NCBI RefSeq assembly: GCF_050433395.1
Contig: NZ_JBNPXH010000006.1
Coordinates: 124,001-188,000, forward strand
DNA length: 64,000 nt
Origin: Mobilitalea torta
Lineage (GTDB): Bacteria > Bacillota > Clostridia > Lachnospirales > Lachnospiraceae
Direction of reading: 5' to 3'
Under the pieces are notes generated by a model. The model saw nothing but the letters and a program-made list of their open reading frames with translations, had not been told where the DNA came from and did not search any database. Positions within the stretch are counted from its first letter, which is position 1. The number at the start of each line of letters is the position of its first letter. A program made the position numbers and the translations under genes. Below are positions 44,491-52,656 of this stretch, piece after piece.

Positions 44491-46912
44491 AAAATTTCTT
44501 AACCAGGGTTGGCAGATGCGCGGCAGGAAGGAAGAGAATTACCTTCCCGCTGCCGTGCCCGGATCCGTATATTTGGATTATCTGCTGGCAGGCAGAATGG
44601 AAGACCCCTATTATAGAGACAATGAATTAAAGGCATTAAAGCTGATGGAGGAGGATTATGAATACCGGACGACTTTTTCCGCTCAGGAATTACTAAGCTT
44701 TGACAGAACCATCCTGAGGTTTGAAGGTCTGGATACCCTGGCGGAGGTATCAATCAACGGTAAGGTGTATTCCGTGGACAATATGCACCGTACCTGGGAA
44801 TTTGATATTAGTGAATTGCTGAAACCGGAAGGAAATGAGATAAAAATCCTGTTCTATTCGCCCACGAAGTATATTAGTGAAAAATATGAGAAGAAGCGTC
44901 TCCATGGATCAAGGGACGCCATGAAAGGATTTCCTTATTTAAGAAAGGCGCACTGTATGTTTGGCTGGGATTGGGGCCCCAGGCTGCCGGATGCAGGGAT
45001 CTGGCGTGATGTAATTCTATATGGTTACAATACGGCCAAACTGGATCAGGTGCTGATCAGGCAGAGACATGAGGCGGATAAGGTCAGGTTAAATCTTCAG
45101 GTTGAATTGGAAAAGCCGGCATGGGCGGAAAATGTGAAATTACATTACTGTGTTACGGTGACCTCCCCGGAGGGAATAAGCAGGACCTTTGAGAATTCCC
45201 CTTCAGAGATAGAAATCGGGAATCCCATGCTGTGGTGGCCCAATGGACTGGGGGATCAGCCTCTTTATGAGGTGAGAGTTGATTTATACCAAGAGGAAGA
45301 GCGGCTGGACTCCTGGGAGAGAAGGATTGGCCTTCGAACCGTCAGTATCTCTCAGAAGGAGGACGAATACGGTAAAAGCTTTGCCCATATTATCAATGGT
45401 GTGGAATTCTTTGCTATGGGAGCCGATTATATTCCCGAGGATAACCTTTTTGGAAGAATTACCAAAGAAAGAACGGATAAATTATTAAAGCAATGTGCAG
45501 CCGCGAATTTTAATACGATCCGGGTATGGGGAGGCGGTTATTACCCGGATGACTTCTTCTTTGATGCCTGCGACCGGTTAGGGTTATTGGTATGGCAGGA
45601 TATGATGTTCTCCTGTGCTGCATATGAATTATCCGAGGAATTTGAGGAAAGCATCACCCGGGAACTGGAGGATAATATTAAAAGAATTCGTCACCATGCA
45701 TGCTTAGGTCTATGGAGCGGCAACAATGAGATGGAAATGTTCATCATGGATAAGAATGGCTATACGGATGAGAACCGGGCTGATTATATTAAGATGTATG
45801 AATATATCTTTCCCAAGCTGCTGAAGAGGCTTGACCCGGATACCTTTTACTGGCCCTCCAGTCCCTCCTCCGGCGGCAATATGGATCATCCCAATGCCTT
45901 TGACCGCGGAGATGTTCATTACTGGTCCATCTGGCATGGGGATATTCCTTATACGGATTACCGTAACTATTATTTCCGCTATTTAAGTGAGTTTGGCTTC
46001 CAATCCTTCCCGTTGCTGAAAACGGTAGAAAGCTTTACTCTTCCCGGGGATCGTAATATATTCTCTTATGTAATGGAGAAGCATCAGCGTAATAATGCCG
46101 CCAACGGCAAGATTATGAAATATCTGAGCCAGTACTTCCTTTATCCCAATGATTTTGGTTCACTGCTGTATGCTTCCCAGGTATTGCAGGCCGATACCAT
46201 CCGCTATGGTGTGGAGCATTTCAGAAGATACCGGGGGCGTTGTATGGGTGCGGTATATTGGCAGCTCAATGATATCTGGCCTGTGGCATCCTGGTCCTCC
46301 ATCGACTATTTTGGCAGATGGAAGGCCCTGCATTATCATGCGAAGAAGTTCTTCGCGCCGGTTCTTCTATCCTGTGAAGAAGAAAGTATCACGACCCAGG
46401 ATTATAATGTGAATGCGCAGCCTTACACAGAGAATAAATCCGTGAGATTTAATATCAGTAATGAGACCTTTCATGTGCAGAACCTTAAGGTGCATTGGTG
46501 TGTACGTAACCAGAAGGCAGAGATCCTTTCGGAGGAATGGATGGAGGCTCAGGTAGAGCCGTTTTCCGCCTACTTCTTTCATAAGGTTGAACTTCCCCAT
46601 CTGGACCGCTTTACAGAGTATGTGAGCTATGATTTATACCGGGAGGGCAAGAAGCTCCAGGGAGGAACCGTTTTATTTCTGCAGCCAAAGCATTATCCGT
46701 TTGTGAATCCGGAATTGGAATGCTTTGTCCTGGGAGATGAAATTATTGTAAGGGCAAAGGCTTATGCCAGAAGTATTGAGATATTGAATGAAAATGAGGA
46801 CATGGTGCTCTCAGATAATTATTTTGATATGAATGCGGGTGAATATCATGTCAGGATATTAGAGGGTAAGCCGGAGAACTTAAGAATTAGAAGCGTATAT
46901 GATATTAAGTAA
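44483..46912 (+). CDS. Glycoside hydrolase family 2, beta-mannosidase-like
   Basis: Cytoplasmic protein of 809 residues. N-terminal sugar-binding domain (GWQMRGR, VPGSVYLDYL, RFEGLDTLAEVSING), immunoglobulin-like domains, TIM barrel and C-terminal beta domains, as in GH2 beta-mannosidases (FGWDWGPRLPDAGIWRD is typical). Acid/base Glu416 in LWSGNNEMEMF and nucleophile Glu503 in LSEFGFQSFP are present. It should release beta-mannose from the non-reducing end of an oligosaccharide. Start ATG 44483 overlaps the previous gene's stop, suggesting coupled translation. Confidence 0.92.
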   Translation: MYKKFLNQGWQMRGRKEENYLPAAVPGSVYLDYLLAGRMEDPYYRDNELKALKLMEEDYEYRTTFSAQELLSFDRTILRFEGLDTLAEVSINGKVYSVDNMHRTWEFDISELLKPEGNEIKILFYSPTKYISEKYEKKRLHGSRDAMKGFPYLRKAHCMFGWDWGPRLPDAGIWRDVILYGYNTAKLDQVLIRQRHEADKVRLNLQVELEKPAWAENVKLHYCVTVTSPEGISRTFENSPSEIEIGNPMLWWPNGLGDQPLYEVRVDLYQEEERLDSWERRIGLRTVSISQKEDEYGKSFAHIINGVEFFAMGADYIPEDNLFGRITKERTDKLLKQCAAANFNTIRVWGGGYYPDDFFFDACDRLGLLVWQDMMFSCAAYELSEEFEESITRELEDNIKRIRHHACLGLWSGNNEMEMFIMDKNGYTDENRADYIKMYEYIFPKLLKRLDPDTFYWPSSPSSGGNMDHPNAFDRGDVHYWSIWHGDIPYTDYRNYYFRYLSEFGFQSFPLLKTVESFTLPGDRNIFSYVMEKHQRNNAANGKIMKYLSQYFLYPNDFGSLLYASQVLQADTIRYGVEHFRRYRGRCMGAVYWQLNDIWPVASWSSIDYFGRWKALHYHAKKFFAPVLLSCEEESITTQDYNVNAQPYTENKSVRFNISNETFHVQNLKVHWCVRNQKAEILSEEWMEAQVEPFSAYFFHKVELPHLDRFTEYVSYDLYREGKKLQGGTVLFLQPKHYPFVNPELECFVLGDEIIVRAKAYARSIEILNENEDMVLSDNYFDMNAGEYHVRILEGKPENLRIRSVYDIK

Positions 46913-46977
46913 TAGCCCTACTAACAAAGTGCCAAGATAATCAATGATGAAAGCTTACTGTTTTTTAAGTATATAAT

Positions 46978-47008
46978 GAAAGGAAGCCCGCAATGCTGGC
47001 TTTCTTTC
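46978..47008 (+). promoter_or_regulatory. Intercistronic hairpin before the GH3 gene
   Basis: GAAAGGAAGCC pairs with GGCTTTCTTTC (one G-U pair). No T tract follows, so a partial terminator or mRNA-stability element is more likely than a full stop. Confidence 0.45.
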
Positions 47009-47047
47009 CTGTAATGGGATAAATAATTTGATTCCAGGGAGATGCAT

Positions 47048-49108
47048 ATGAATATAAATGAATTAATACATGAGATGACATTGGAGGAAAAATGTACGCT
47101 TTTAACCGGAGGCGGAGCTTTGAAGACGGCAGCAATAGAACGTCTAAATATTCCTAAACTGGAGATGAGCGATGGACCCCACGGTGTTCGGCGCCTGCTA
47201 AAGCACCCGATTCCGGAATATGTACAGGAGTGTAATATCGACGGGGGAGATGTATGCTTCCCTACCGCCTCTGCCATGGGCAGTACATGGAATAAGGAAC
47301 TGGTTTATGAGACCGGGCAGGCAATTGCCAGGGACTGTATCGAGGAGGGGATTGAGATGCTATTGGCTCCGGGCGTGAATATGAAACGAACCCCCTTCTG
47401 CGGCAGGAATTTTGAGTATTTTTCTGAAGATCCGTTATTATCCGGAGAGCTTGGAGCAGCTTTCATTCAGGGAGTGCAAAGCAAGGGAGTCGGAACCAGC
47501 TTGAAGCATTTTGCTGCAAACAACCAGGAAATCTGGAGATCCTCCATATCGGTAGAGGCGGATGAGAGAACTCTGCGGGAATATTACCTGAAGCCCTTTG
47601 AAATCGCTGTGAAAAAGGGGAAGCCGGTCAGTGTGATGTGTGCCTATAATAAGCTGGGCGGTATCTGGTGCTCGGAGAATAAGTGGCTGCTGCAGGATGT
47701 ATTACGGAAGGAATGGGGGTATGACGGTCTCATTGTATCGGACTGGCATGCGGTTCATAACCCTTCTAAGGCACTGGCGGCAGGAATGGATCTTCAAATG
47801 CCAAGAAATCTTGAGATCATCGGGCAGCTAAGGCAGGGCTTGGAACAAGAGCTGATTACAGAAGAGGATATCAATCGTGCCTGCTCCTCCATTCTTGGGC
47901 TGATTGCCCGCCTGAAGGAACAGAAGAAGCCGAAGGAAGCATATCATCGGGGGAAGCAGCATGAGGCCGCTTATCATTGTGCGGCAGAAGCAATCACTTT
48001 GTTAAAAAATCATGAGTCAATTCTTCCGATACAGATGGAACAATATAAAGGCATTGCAGTTTACGGCGAATTCGCAAAGACCCCGGTGATTATGGGCGGG
48101 GGCAGCTCAAAGGTTACCGTGGAGGAGGAATCCATTGACCGGCCCCTGGATTATATGATTGAGTACACGGCCAACAGAACAAATCTTGTCTTTGAACCGA
48201 TCTATGGTGCAACGATTGACGGTGTCCGCAGAGTCCAAAGAATTCAGGAATTAGCACAGACCACAGATCTGGCCATTGTATTCGCGGCGAATGAGCCGGG
48301 GCTTGAGACAGAGGGGGCAGACCGCAACAGGCTCACCTTCTCTGACTATATCAACGATACCATGGAGGAGATTTGTTCGTATTATGAGAATGTTATTATA
48401 GTAATGCAGTCAGGTTCCTGTATTATTCCCGCTAAATGGGCGGAGAGGGCAAAGGGTATCCTTCAGATGTGGTACAGCGGAGAAGCCGGCGGAAGAGCCA
48501 TTGCAGATATCTTATTCGGTACAATAAATCCTTCCGGAAAGCTGTCAGAAACCTTCATAAGTAAGGTACGGGAAGGGCTGGATTATCCGGGAAACGGAAG
48601 ATTTATACGGTATAATGAAGGCAGCTTCCATGGCTACCGTTATTACGACTGTCATCCCGAGGAGGTTTGGTACCCCTTCGGTCATGGACTTTCCTATACA
48701 AATTATGATTATTCCGATCTTAGCATTACCCCGGAGACCTCCGCCAATGAGAAGCAGGAGGTTATAGTGTCCTTCCGCCTCAAAAATATTGGCAGGATGC
48801 GCGGCAAGGAAATTGTCCAATTATATGTAGGACAGGAGGAACCGGTTATTATGAGGCCGGACAAAGAACTGAAGGCTTTTGACAAGATCGAATTGGAGCC
48901 CGGCGAGGAAAAGCTTGTTGTATTCCCTTTGGATGCGGAGGCATTCTCCTATTACAATCCCTATCTGAAAGCCTGGCATGTGGAAAGCGGATATTATACC
49001 ATTAAGATCGGAGCATCCAGTCAGGATATCCGTCTGACCGGAGAATATAAGCTGACCTGGGACAGGGATTATACGGTAATATTGAAGAACAAAGCGTTGA
49101 TCTTATAG
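47048..49108 (+). CDS. Glycoside hydrolase family 3
   Basis: Cytoplasmic protein of 686 residues. TIM barrel with LEMSDGPHGVR, TSLKHFAANNQE and nucleophile Asp232 in GLIVSDWHAV; second alpha/beta domain with GLETEGADRNRLTF (probable region of the acid/base Glu); fibronectin-III-like C-terminal domain (GKEIVQLYVGQ). No signal peptide, so it acts on imported sugar. GH3 covers beta-glucosidases, xylosidases and arabinofuranosidases; the exact specificity is open. ATG 47048 is 6 bases after AGGGAG; ATG 47042 is too near. Confidence 0.92.
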   Translation: MNINELIHEMTLEEKCTLLTGGGALKTAAIERLNIPKLEMSDGPHGVRRLLKHPIPEYVQECNIDGGDVCFPTASAMGSTWNKELVYETGQAIARDCIEEGIEMLLAPGVNMKRTPFCGRNFEYFSEDPLLSGELGAAFIQGVQSKGVGTSLKHFAANNQEIWRSSISVEADERTLREYYLKPFEIAVKKGKPVSVMCAYNKLGGIWCSENKWLLQDVLRKEWGYDGLIVSDWHAVHNPSKALAAGMDLQMPRNLEIIGQLRQGLEQELITEEDINRACSSILGLIARLKEQKKPKEAYHRGKQHEAAYHCAAEAITLLKNHESILPIQMEQYKGIAVYGEFAKTPVIMGGGSSKVTVEEESIDRPLDYMIEYTANRTNLVFEPIYGATIDGVRRVQRIQELAQTTDLAIVFAANEPGLETEGADRNRLTFSDYINDTMEEICSYYENVIIVMQSGSCIIPAKWAERAKGILQMWYSGEAGGRAIADILFGTINPSGKLSETFISKVREGLDYPGNGRFIRYNEGSFHGYRYYDCHPEEVWYPFGHGLSYTNYDYSDLSITPETSANEKQEVIVSFRLKNIGRMRGKEIVQLYVGQEEPVIMRPDKELKAFDKIELEPGEEKLVVFPLDAEAFSYYNPYLKAWHVESGYYTIKIGASSQDIRLTGEYKLTWDRDYTVILKNKALIL

Positions 49109-49129
49109 TGATAGATTGGAGATGAATGA

Positions 49130-50410
49130 ATGCAGAGATTATGTGTAAGCGATAATCGAAGGTTTTTAACCCTGGAGGATAAGACGCCCTTCTTTTGGCT
49201 GGGGGATACTGCGTGGGAATTGTTCCATAAGCTCAGTCTGGAGGAAATCGATTATTACCTTCGAACCAGAGCAGGACAGGGTTATAATGTAGTACAGGCC
49301 GTACTGCTGTCCGAGCTGGATGGTATTCATACCGGTAATTATTATGGTAAAAAACCCTTGGGCGAAACGGAGCAGGGCTATGATCCGGCATTGCCATTGT
49401 TAGAGGGAGAATTCTCCTATTGGGATATGGCAGACGCTGTAATTGAGATGGCCGGGAAACATGAGATCTATCTGGCTCTGCTGCCTTCCTGGGGCGATAA
49501 ATGGAATCTGGCGCAGGGAGCGGGCCCGGTAGTTTTTAATGAGGACAATGCCTATGCCTACGGACGCTTCTTGGGGCAAAGGTATCGAAATTGTAATAAT
49601 ATAGTATGGGTGATGGGAGGAGACCGGGATCTTCATACCCTGAAGCATTTTCATATCATTGAAGCTATGGTGAAGGGAATCAAGGATGGAGGAGCTGCTC
49701 AGCTAATGACCATGCATCCCATGGGATGTAAAAGCTCTTCCCATTACTTTCATGAAGCGAAGTGGCTGGATTTTAATATGCTGCAGTCCAGTCATGGCAG
49801 CAGGAATTACCCGAACTATAGGATGGTTGAAACCGATTATCATAAGATGCCCGTCAAACCGACCCTGGATGGAGAGGCCCGCTATGAGGATATTGCAGTA
49901 GGCTTCCAGCCGTCCAATGGATATTTTGATGAGCACGATGTGAGGCAATCGGCTTACTGGGCGGTATTCTCGGGAGCTTTTGGCTATACCTACGGGCATA
50001 ATAGCATCTGGCAGATGATTAGATCGACGGAGATTAATGAGACATACATTATGGATTGGAAGAGAGCGCTTACCCGAGCCGGAAGCAGGCAAATGATCTT
50101 TCTGAAGGAGTTGATGCAGAAATACTCCTGTTTCGACTGGGTGCCTGCCTCCTATTTGGTGAAAAACAACCCTGACGGTGCAAATCATATGACGGTATGC
50201 AAGGGCAGCGATTATATCATGGTGTATTCGCCCAATGGAGTACCTTTTGAATTCATTAATGATATGGATTTCAAACCGATAAAATCTCTCCGCTGGTTTT
50301 GTCCCAGGAATGGGGAGATCCTGATACAGTCAGAAAGTGTTTCTGAATCTGGTAAAATGATACCGCCTTCCGCCGGAAGAGGGCAAGATTGGGTATTGAT
50401 CATAAGATAA
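49130..50410 (+). CDS. DUF4038 / GH140-like glycoside hydrolase
   Basis: Cytoplasmic protein of 426 residues, no signal peptide. FFWLGDTAWELFHKLSLEE, GYNVVQAVLL, NIVWVMGGDRD and LDGEARYED match the DUF4038/GH140 apiosidase group; the Asp of GGDRD and Glu of DGEARYE are the likely catalytic acids. A characterised member cleaves apiose from rhamnogalacturonan II, but the group is wide and this substrate is not certain. GGAGATGAATGA precedes ATG. Last intact gene of the accessory locus; its end is overlapped by an antisense open frame. Confidence 0.85.
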   Translation: MQRLCVSDNRRFLTLEDKTPFFWLGDTAWELFHKLSLEEIDYYLRTRAGQGYNVVQAVLLSELDGIHTGNYYGKKPLGETEQGYDPALPLLEGEFSYWDMADAVIEMAGKHEIYLALLPSWGDKWNLAQGAGPVVFNEDNAYAYGRFLGQRYRNCNNIVWVMGGDRDLHTLKHFHIIEAMVKGIKDGGAAQLMTMHPMGCKSSSHYFHEAKWLDFNMLQSSHGSRNYPNYRMVETDYHKMPVKPTLDGEARYEDIAVGFQPSNGYFDEHDVRQSAYWAVFSGAFGYTYGHNSIWQMIRSTEINETYIMDWKRALTRAGSRQMIFLKELMQKYSCFDWVPASYLVKNNPDGANHMTVCKGSDYIMVYSPNGVPFEFINDMDFKPIKSLRWFCPRNGEILIQSESVSESGKMIPPSAGRGQDWVLIIR

Positions 50411-50419
50411 GGTAAAATA

Positions 50420-50984
50420 CTTGGCTCTGTCGCAGCACGTCGAAAGAAGGGCAGGCCGCCAACTAAGAGGCTTTTCTCCGGAATCATGCCGATGGCTCCG
50501 GTCAGGAAGTCTTTATAAGCAATTCTTTTGTCTCCGGTAATCCATTGCCCCTCATGCTCCCAAATTTCTTGCTGCTTCTGTTTTGTCAAAACATCTTTGG
50601 CGTCCTCACGCAGGGGACGCCCTTTCTGAATATTCACAATCATTGTTGCCTGGTCAAGCATCTTTTTGATTTCCTTAATATTGTTAGTAGACAATACAAA
50701 GATATTAGTATCAACATAAATCTTGTATGTCTTTGCGTAATCTATATCAGCTGCCGTAATTTCAATTTCAAGCTCGTTGGAATACAAAGCATTTGCTCCG
50801 TAATGATTTCTTCGGTTATACCATCCGGTTCGGCTTTTGCTTCTTCCGCCAAATCGGCAGCAAAAGCTGTCATAGAAAATACGAAAACCTCGAAAAGGGA
50901 TAGTAAAATCCCGAAGAAAAGGTAAACAGCAGAATACAGTACAGACGGAGGCTTACATAAATTAATAATTTTATCGTTGAACAT
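50420..50984 (-). pseudogene. Frameshifted gene remnant of unknown family
   Basis: Two minus-strand frames join if one shift is allowed near 50790-50815. The first (50984 downward) opens with a membrane or signal segment (LYSAVYLFFGILLSLFEVFV) and reads into DLAEEAKAEPDGITEEI. The second continues NELEIEITAADIDYAKTYKI, then QATMIVNIQKGRPLRED, TKQKQQEIWEHEGQW, KDFLTGAIGMIPEKSLLVGG, and FRRAATEPSILP. Parsed together it looks like about 180 residues of a secreted or membrane protein. The true 3' end is unclear because the frame runs on into the glycosidase gene. No family recognised. The 640-base gap it fills, 50411-51053, has no other gene. Confidence 0.45.
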
Positions 50985-51005
50985 ATGTTCTTAATGGGGT
51001 ATAAT
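50977..51005 (+). promoter_or_regulatory. Promoter of rsmE
   Basis: TTGAAC (50977-50982), 17 bases, TATAAT (51000-51005). It gives rsmE its own transcript, now that it is detached from prmA. Confidence 0.7.
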
Positions 51006-51053
51006 GAATAGAGATGGCATATTTTAAAATTTCAATAAAATCAGGGAGCAGCT

Positions 51054-51803
51054 ATGCATCGCTTTTATGTAGAGAAGGAACAGATTGCAGATCACACCGC
51101 GGTCATTACCGGCCCGGATGTCAATCATATCAGGAATGTTCTGCGTATGAGAGCCGGGGATGAAATAATAATTTGTAATGGACAAGGAAAAGATTGTTAT
51201 TGTATAATTAATAGGGTGTCCGAGAAGGAAGTGATTGCCGAGGTACAGTCGGTACAGGATACCGGTACCGAGCTGAAGGCGGGAATCACCCTGTTCCAGG
51301 GGCTGCCAAAGCAGGATAAGATGGAGCTTATTATTCAAAAGGCGGTTGAACTGGGGGTCTATGAGATTGTTCCGGTGATGACCAGGCGGGTTATCGTGAA
51401 GCTGGATGATAAGAAGAAGGAAGAGAAGAAACTGGAGCGATGGCAGGCAATCGCCGAAGGGGCCGCCAAACAGTCCGGACGGGGGATCATACCGGTCATT
51501 CTGCCGGTTCAGACCTATGCCCAGGCAATGGAATATGCAAGGACCCTGGACTGCAATATCATTCCTTATGAGAATGCCAAAGGCATAGAATATACAAGAG
51601 AGATCATAAACAGCCTGTCACAATACCGCCGAATTGGGGTTTTCATCGGACCGGAGGGGGGCTTCGAGGAAGCGGAGATAGAGTATGCCGCCGAACGGGG
51701 AGTTCATCCGGTTACGCTGGGAAGGCGGATTCTGCGGACGGAGACAGCCGGAATGGCGGTTCTGTCCATGATGATGCTGGCGCTGGAGGAAGGCGGAAGG
51801 TAG
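51054..51803 (+). CDS. rsmE: 16S rRNA (uracil-1498-N3)-methyltransferase
   Basis: SPOUT methyltransferase of 249 residues. N-terminal PUA-like part (HRFYVEKEQI, HIRNVLRMRAGDEI), then the knotted SAM site with GVFIGPEGGFEEAEIEYA and LGRRILRTETAG. It methylates U1498 of 16S rRNA. CAGGGAGCAG precedes ATG 51054. In close relatives it follows prmA; here the accessory locus stands between them. Confidence 0.95.
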   Translation: MHRFYVEKEQIADHTAVITGPDVNHIRNVLRMRAGDEIIICNGQGKDCYCIINRVSEKEVIAEVQSVQDTGTELKAGITLFQGLPKQDKMELIIQKAVELGVYEIVPVMTRRVIVKLDDKKKEEKKLERWQAIAEGAAKQSGRGIIPVILPVQTYAQAMEYARTLDCNIIPYENAKGIEYTREIINSLSQYRRIGVFIGPEGGFEEAEIEYAAERGVHPVTLGRRILRTETAGMAVLSMMMLALEEGGR

Positions 51804-51834
51804 GAATGAATGTTTTTTAGGAGGTAAGTTACCA

Positions 51835-52638
51835 ATGGAGATACAGCTTTGGAGAGAGATACTCGACCCTTATGCCCTGGCGGTGGATGAATTGATTATT
51901 AAATTCAACCATATCATTGATGAATATAAGCATGTGGGTGCTTATTCACCGATTGAGCAGGTGACAGGCCGTGTAAAAACGATATCAAGTATTCTGGAGA
52001 AAGCCCAGAAGAAGAATTTTGAGTTGGGCCAGTTTGAGGAAATGATTGACGATATTGCAGGAATTCGTATCATCTGCCAGTTTGTTGAAGATATTTACAA
52101 GGTGGTGGATATTATTAAGAAGAGATCCGATATGAGAATTAAGAGAGAGAAGGATTATATTAATAATATGAAAAAGAGCGGTTATCGCTCCTATCATTTG
52201 ATTGTTAATTATGATGTGGAGACTCTGAAGGGAAAGAAGGAGCTTCAGGTAGAGATACAGATCCGAACCCTGGCAATGAATTTCTGGGCAACCATTGAAC
52301 ATTCCCTTCAATATAAGTATAAGCAGAATATGCCGGAGCATATCAGGGAGCGCCTGACTTCGGCGGCGGAGGCAGTCCTGATTCTTGATCAGGATATGTC
52401 GGTGGTCCGGGATGAGATTATGGATGCGCAGAATTCCTTTACGGTTAAGGCGAATATCGTGGCAGATATTCTTACCAATATACAGAACCTGTATAAGGTG
52501 GCGAAAAAGCAGGAGGTCATCTCCATTCAGGATGAATTCTTCCGCATCTACCAGAACGGAGACCAGGAGGAGCTGACCAGGTTCAGTCAGGAGCTGGATA
52601 TGATATCTGCCCGCTACCGCGCCCAAAGCCTGAGATAA
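51835..52638 (+). CDS. Small alarmone synthetase ((p)ppGpp synthetase, RelQ-like)
   Basis: Protein of 267 residues, single synthetase domain without hydrolase, TGS or ACT parts, so a RelQ/YjbM-type enzyme making ppGpp or pppGpp from ATP and GDP/GTP. Seen: IDDIAGIRIICQFVEDIY, KREKDYINNMKKSGYRSYH (the G-loop Tyr) and VEIQIRTLAMNFWATIEHS (the EIQIRT motif). A helical C-terminal part probably forms the tetramer. GGAGG lies before ATG 51835. It lies 31 bases after rsmE, likely the same transcript. Confidence 0.93.
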   Translation: MEIQLWREILDPYALAVDELIIKFNHIIDEYKHVGAYSPIEQVTGRVKTISSILEKAQKKNFELGQFEEMIDDIAGIRIICQFVEDIYKVVDIIKKRSDMRIKREKDYINNMKKSGYRSYHLIVNYDVETLKGKKELQVEIQIRTLAMNFWATIEHSLQYKYKQNMPEHIRERLTSAAEAVLILDQDMSVVRDEIMDAQNSFTVKANIVADILTNIQNLYKVAKKQEVISIQDEFFRIYQNGDQEELTRFSQELDMISARYRAQSLR

Positions 52639-52656
52639 GAATAACGGAGAGAGAGA

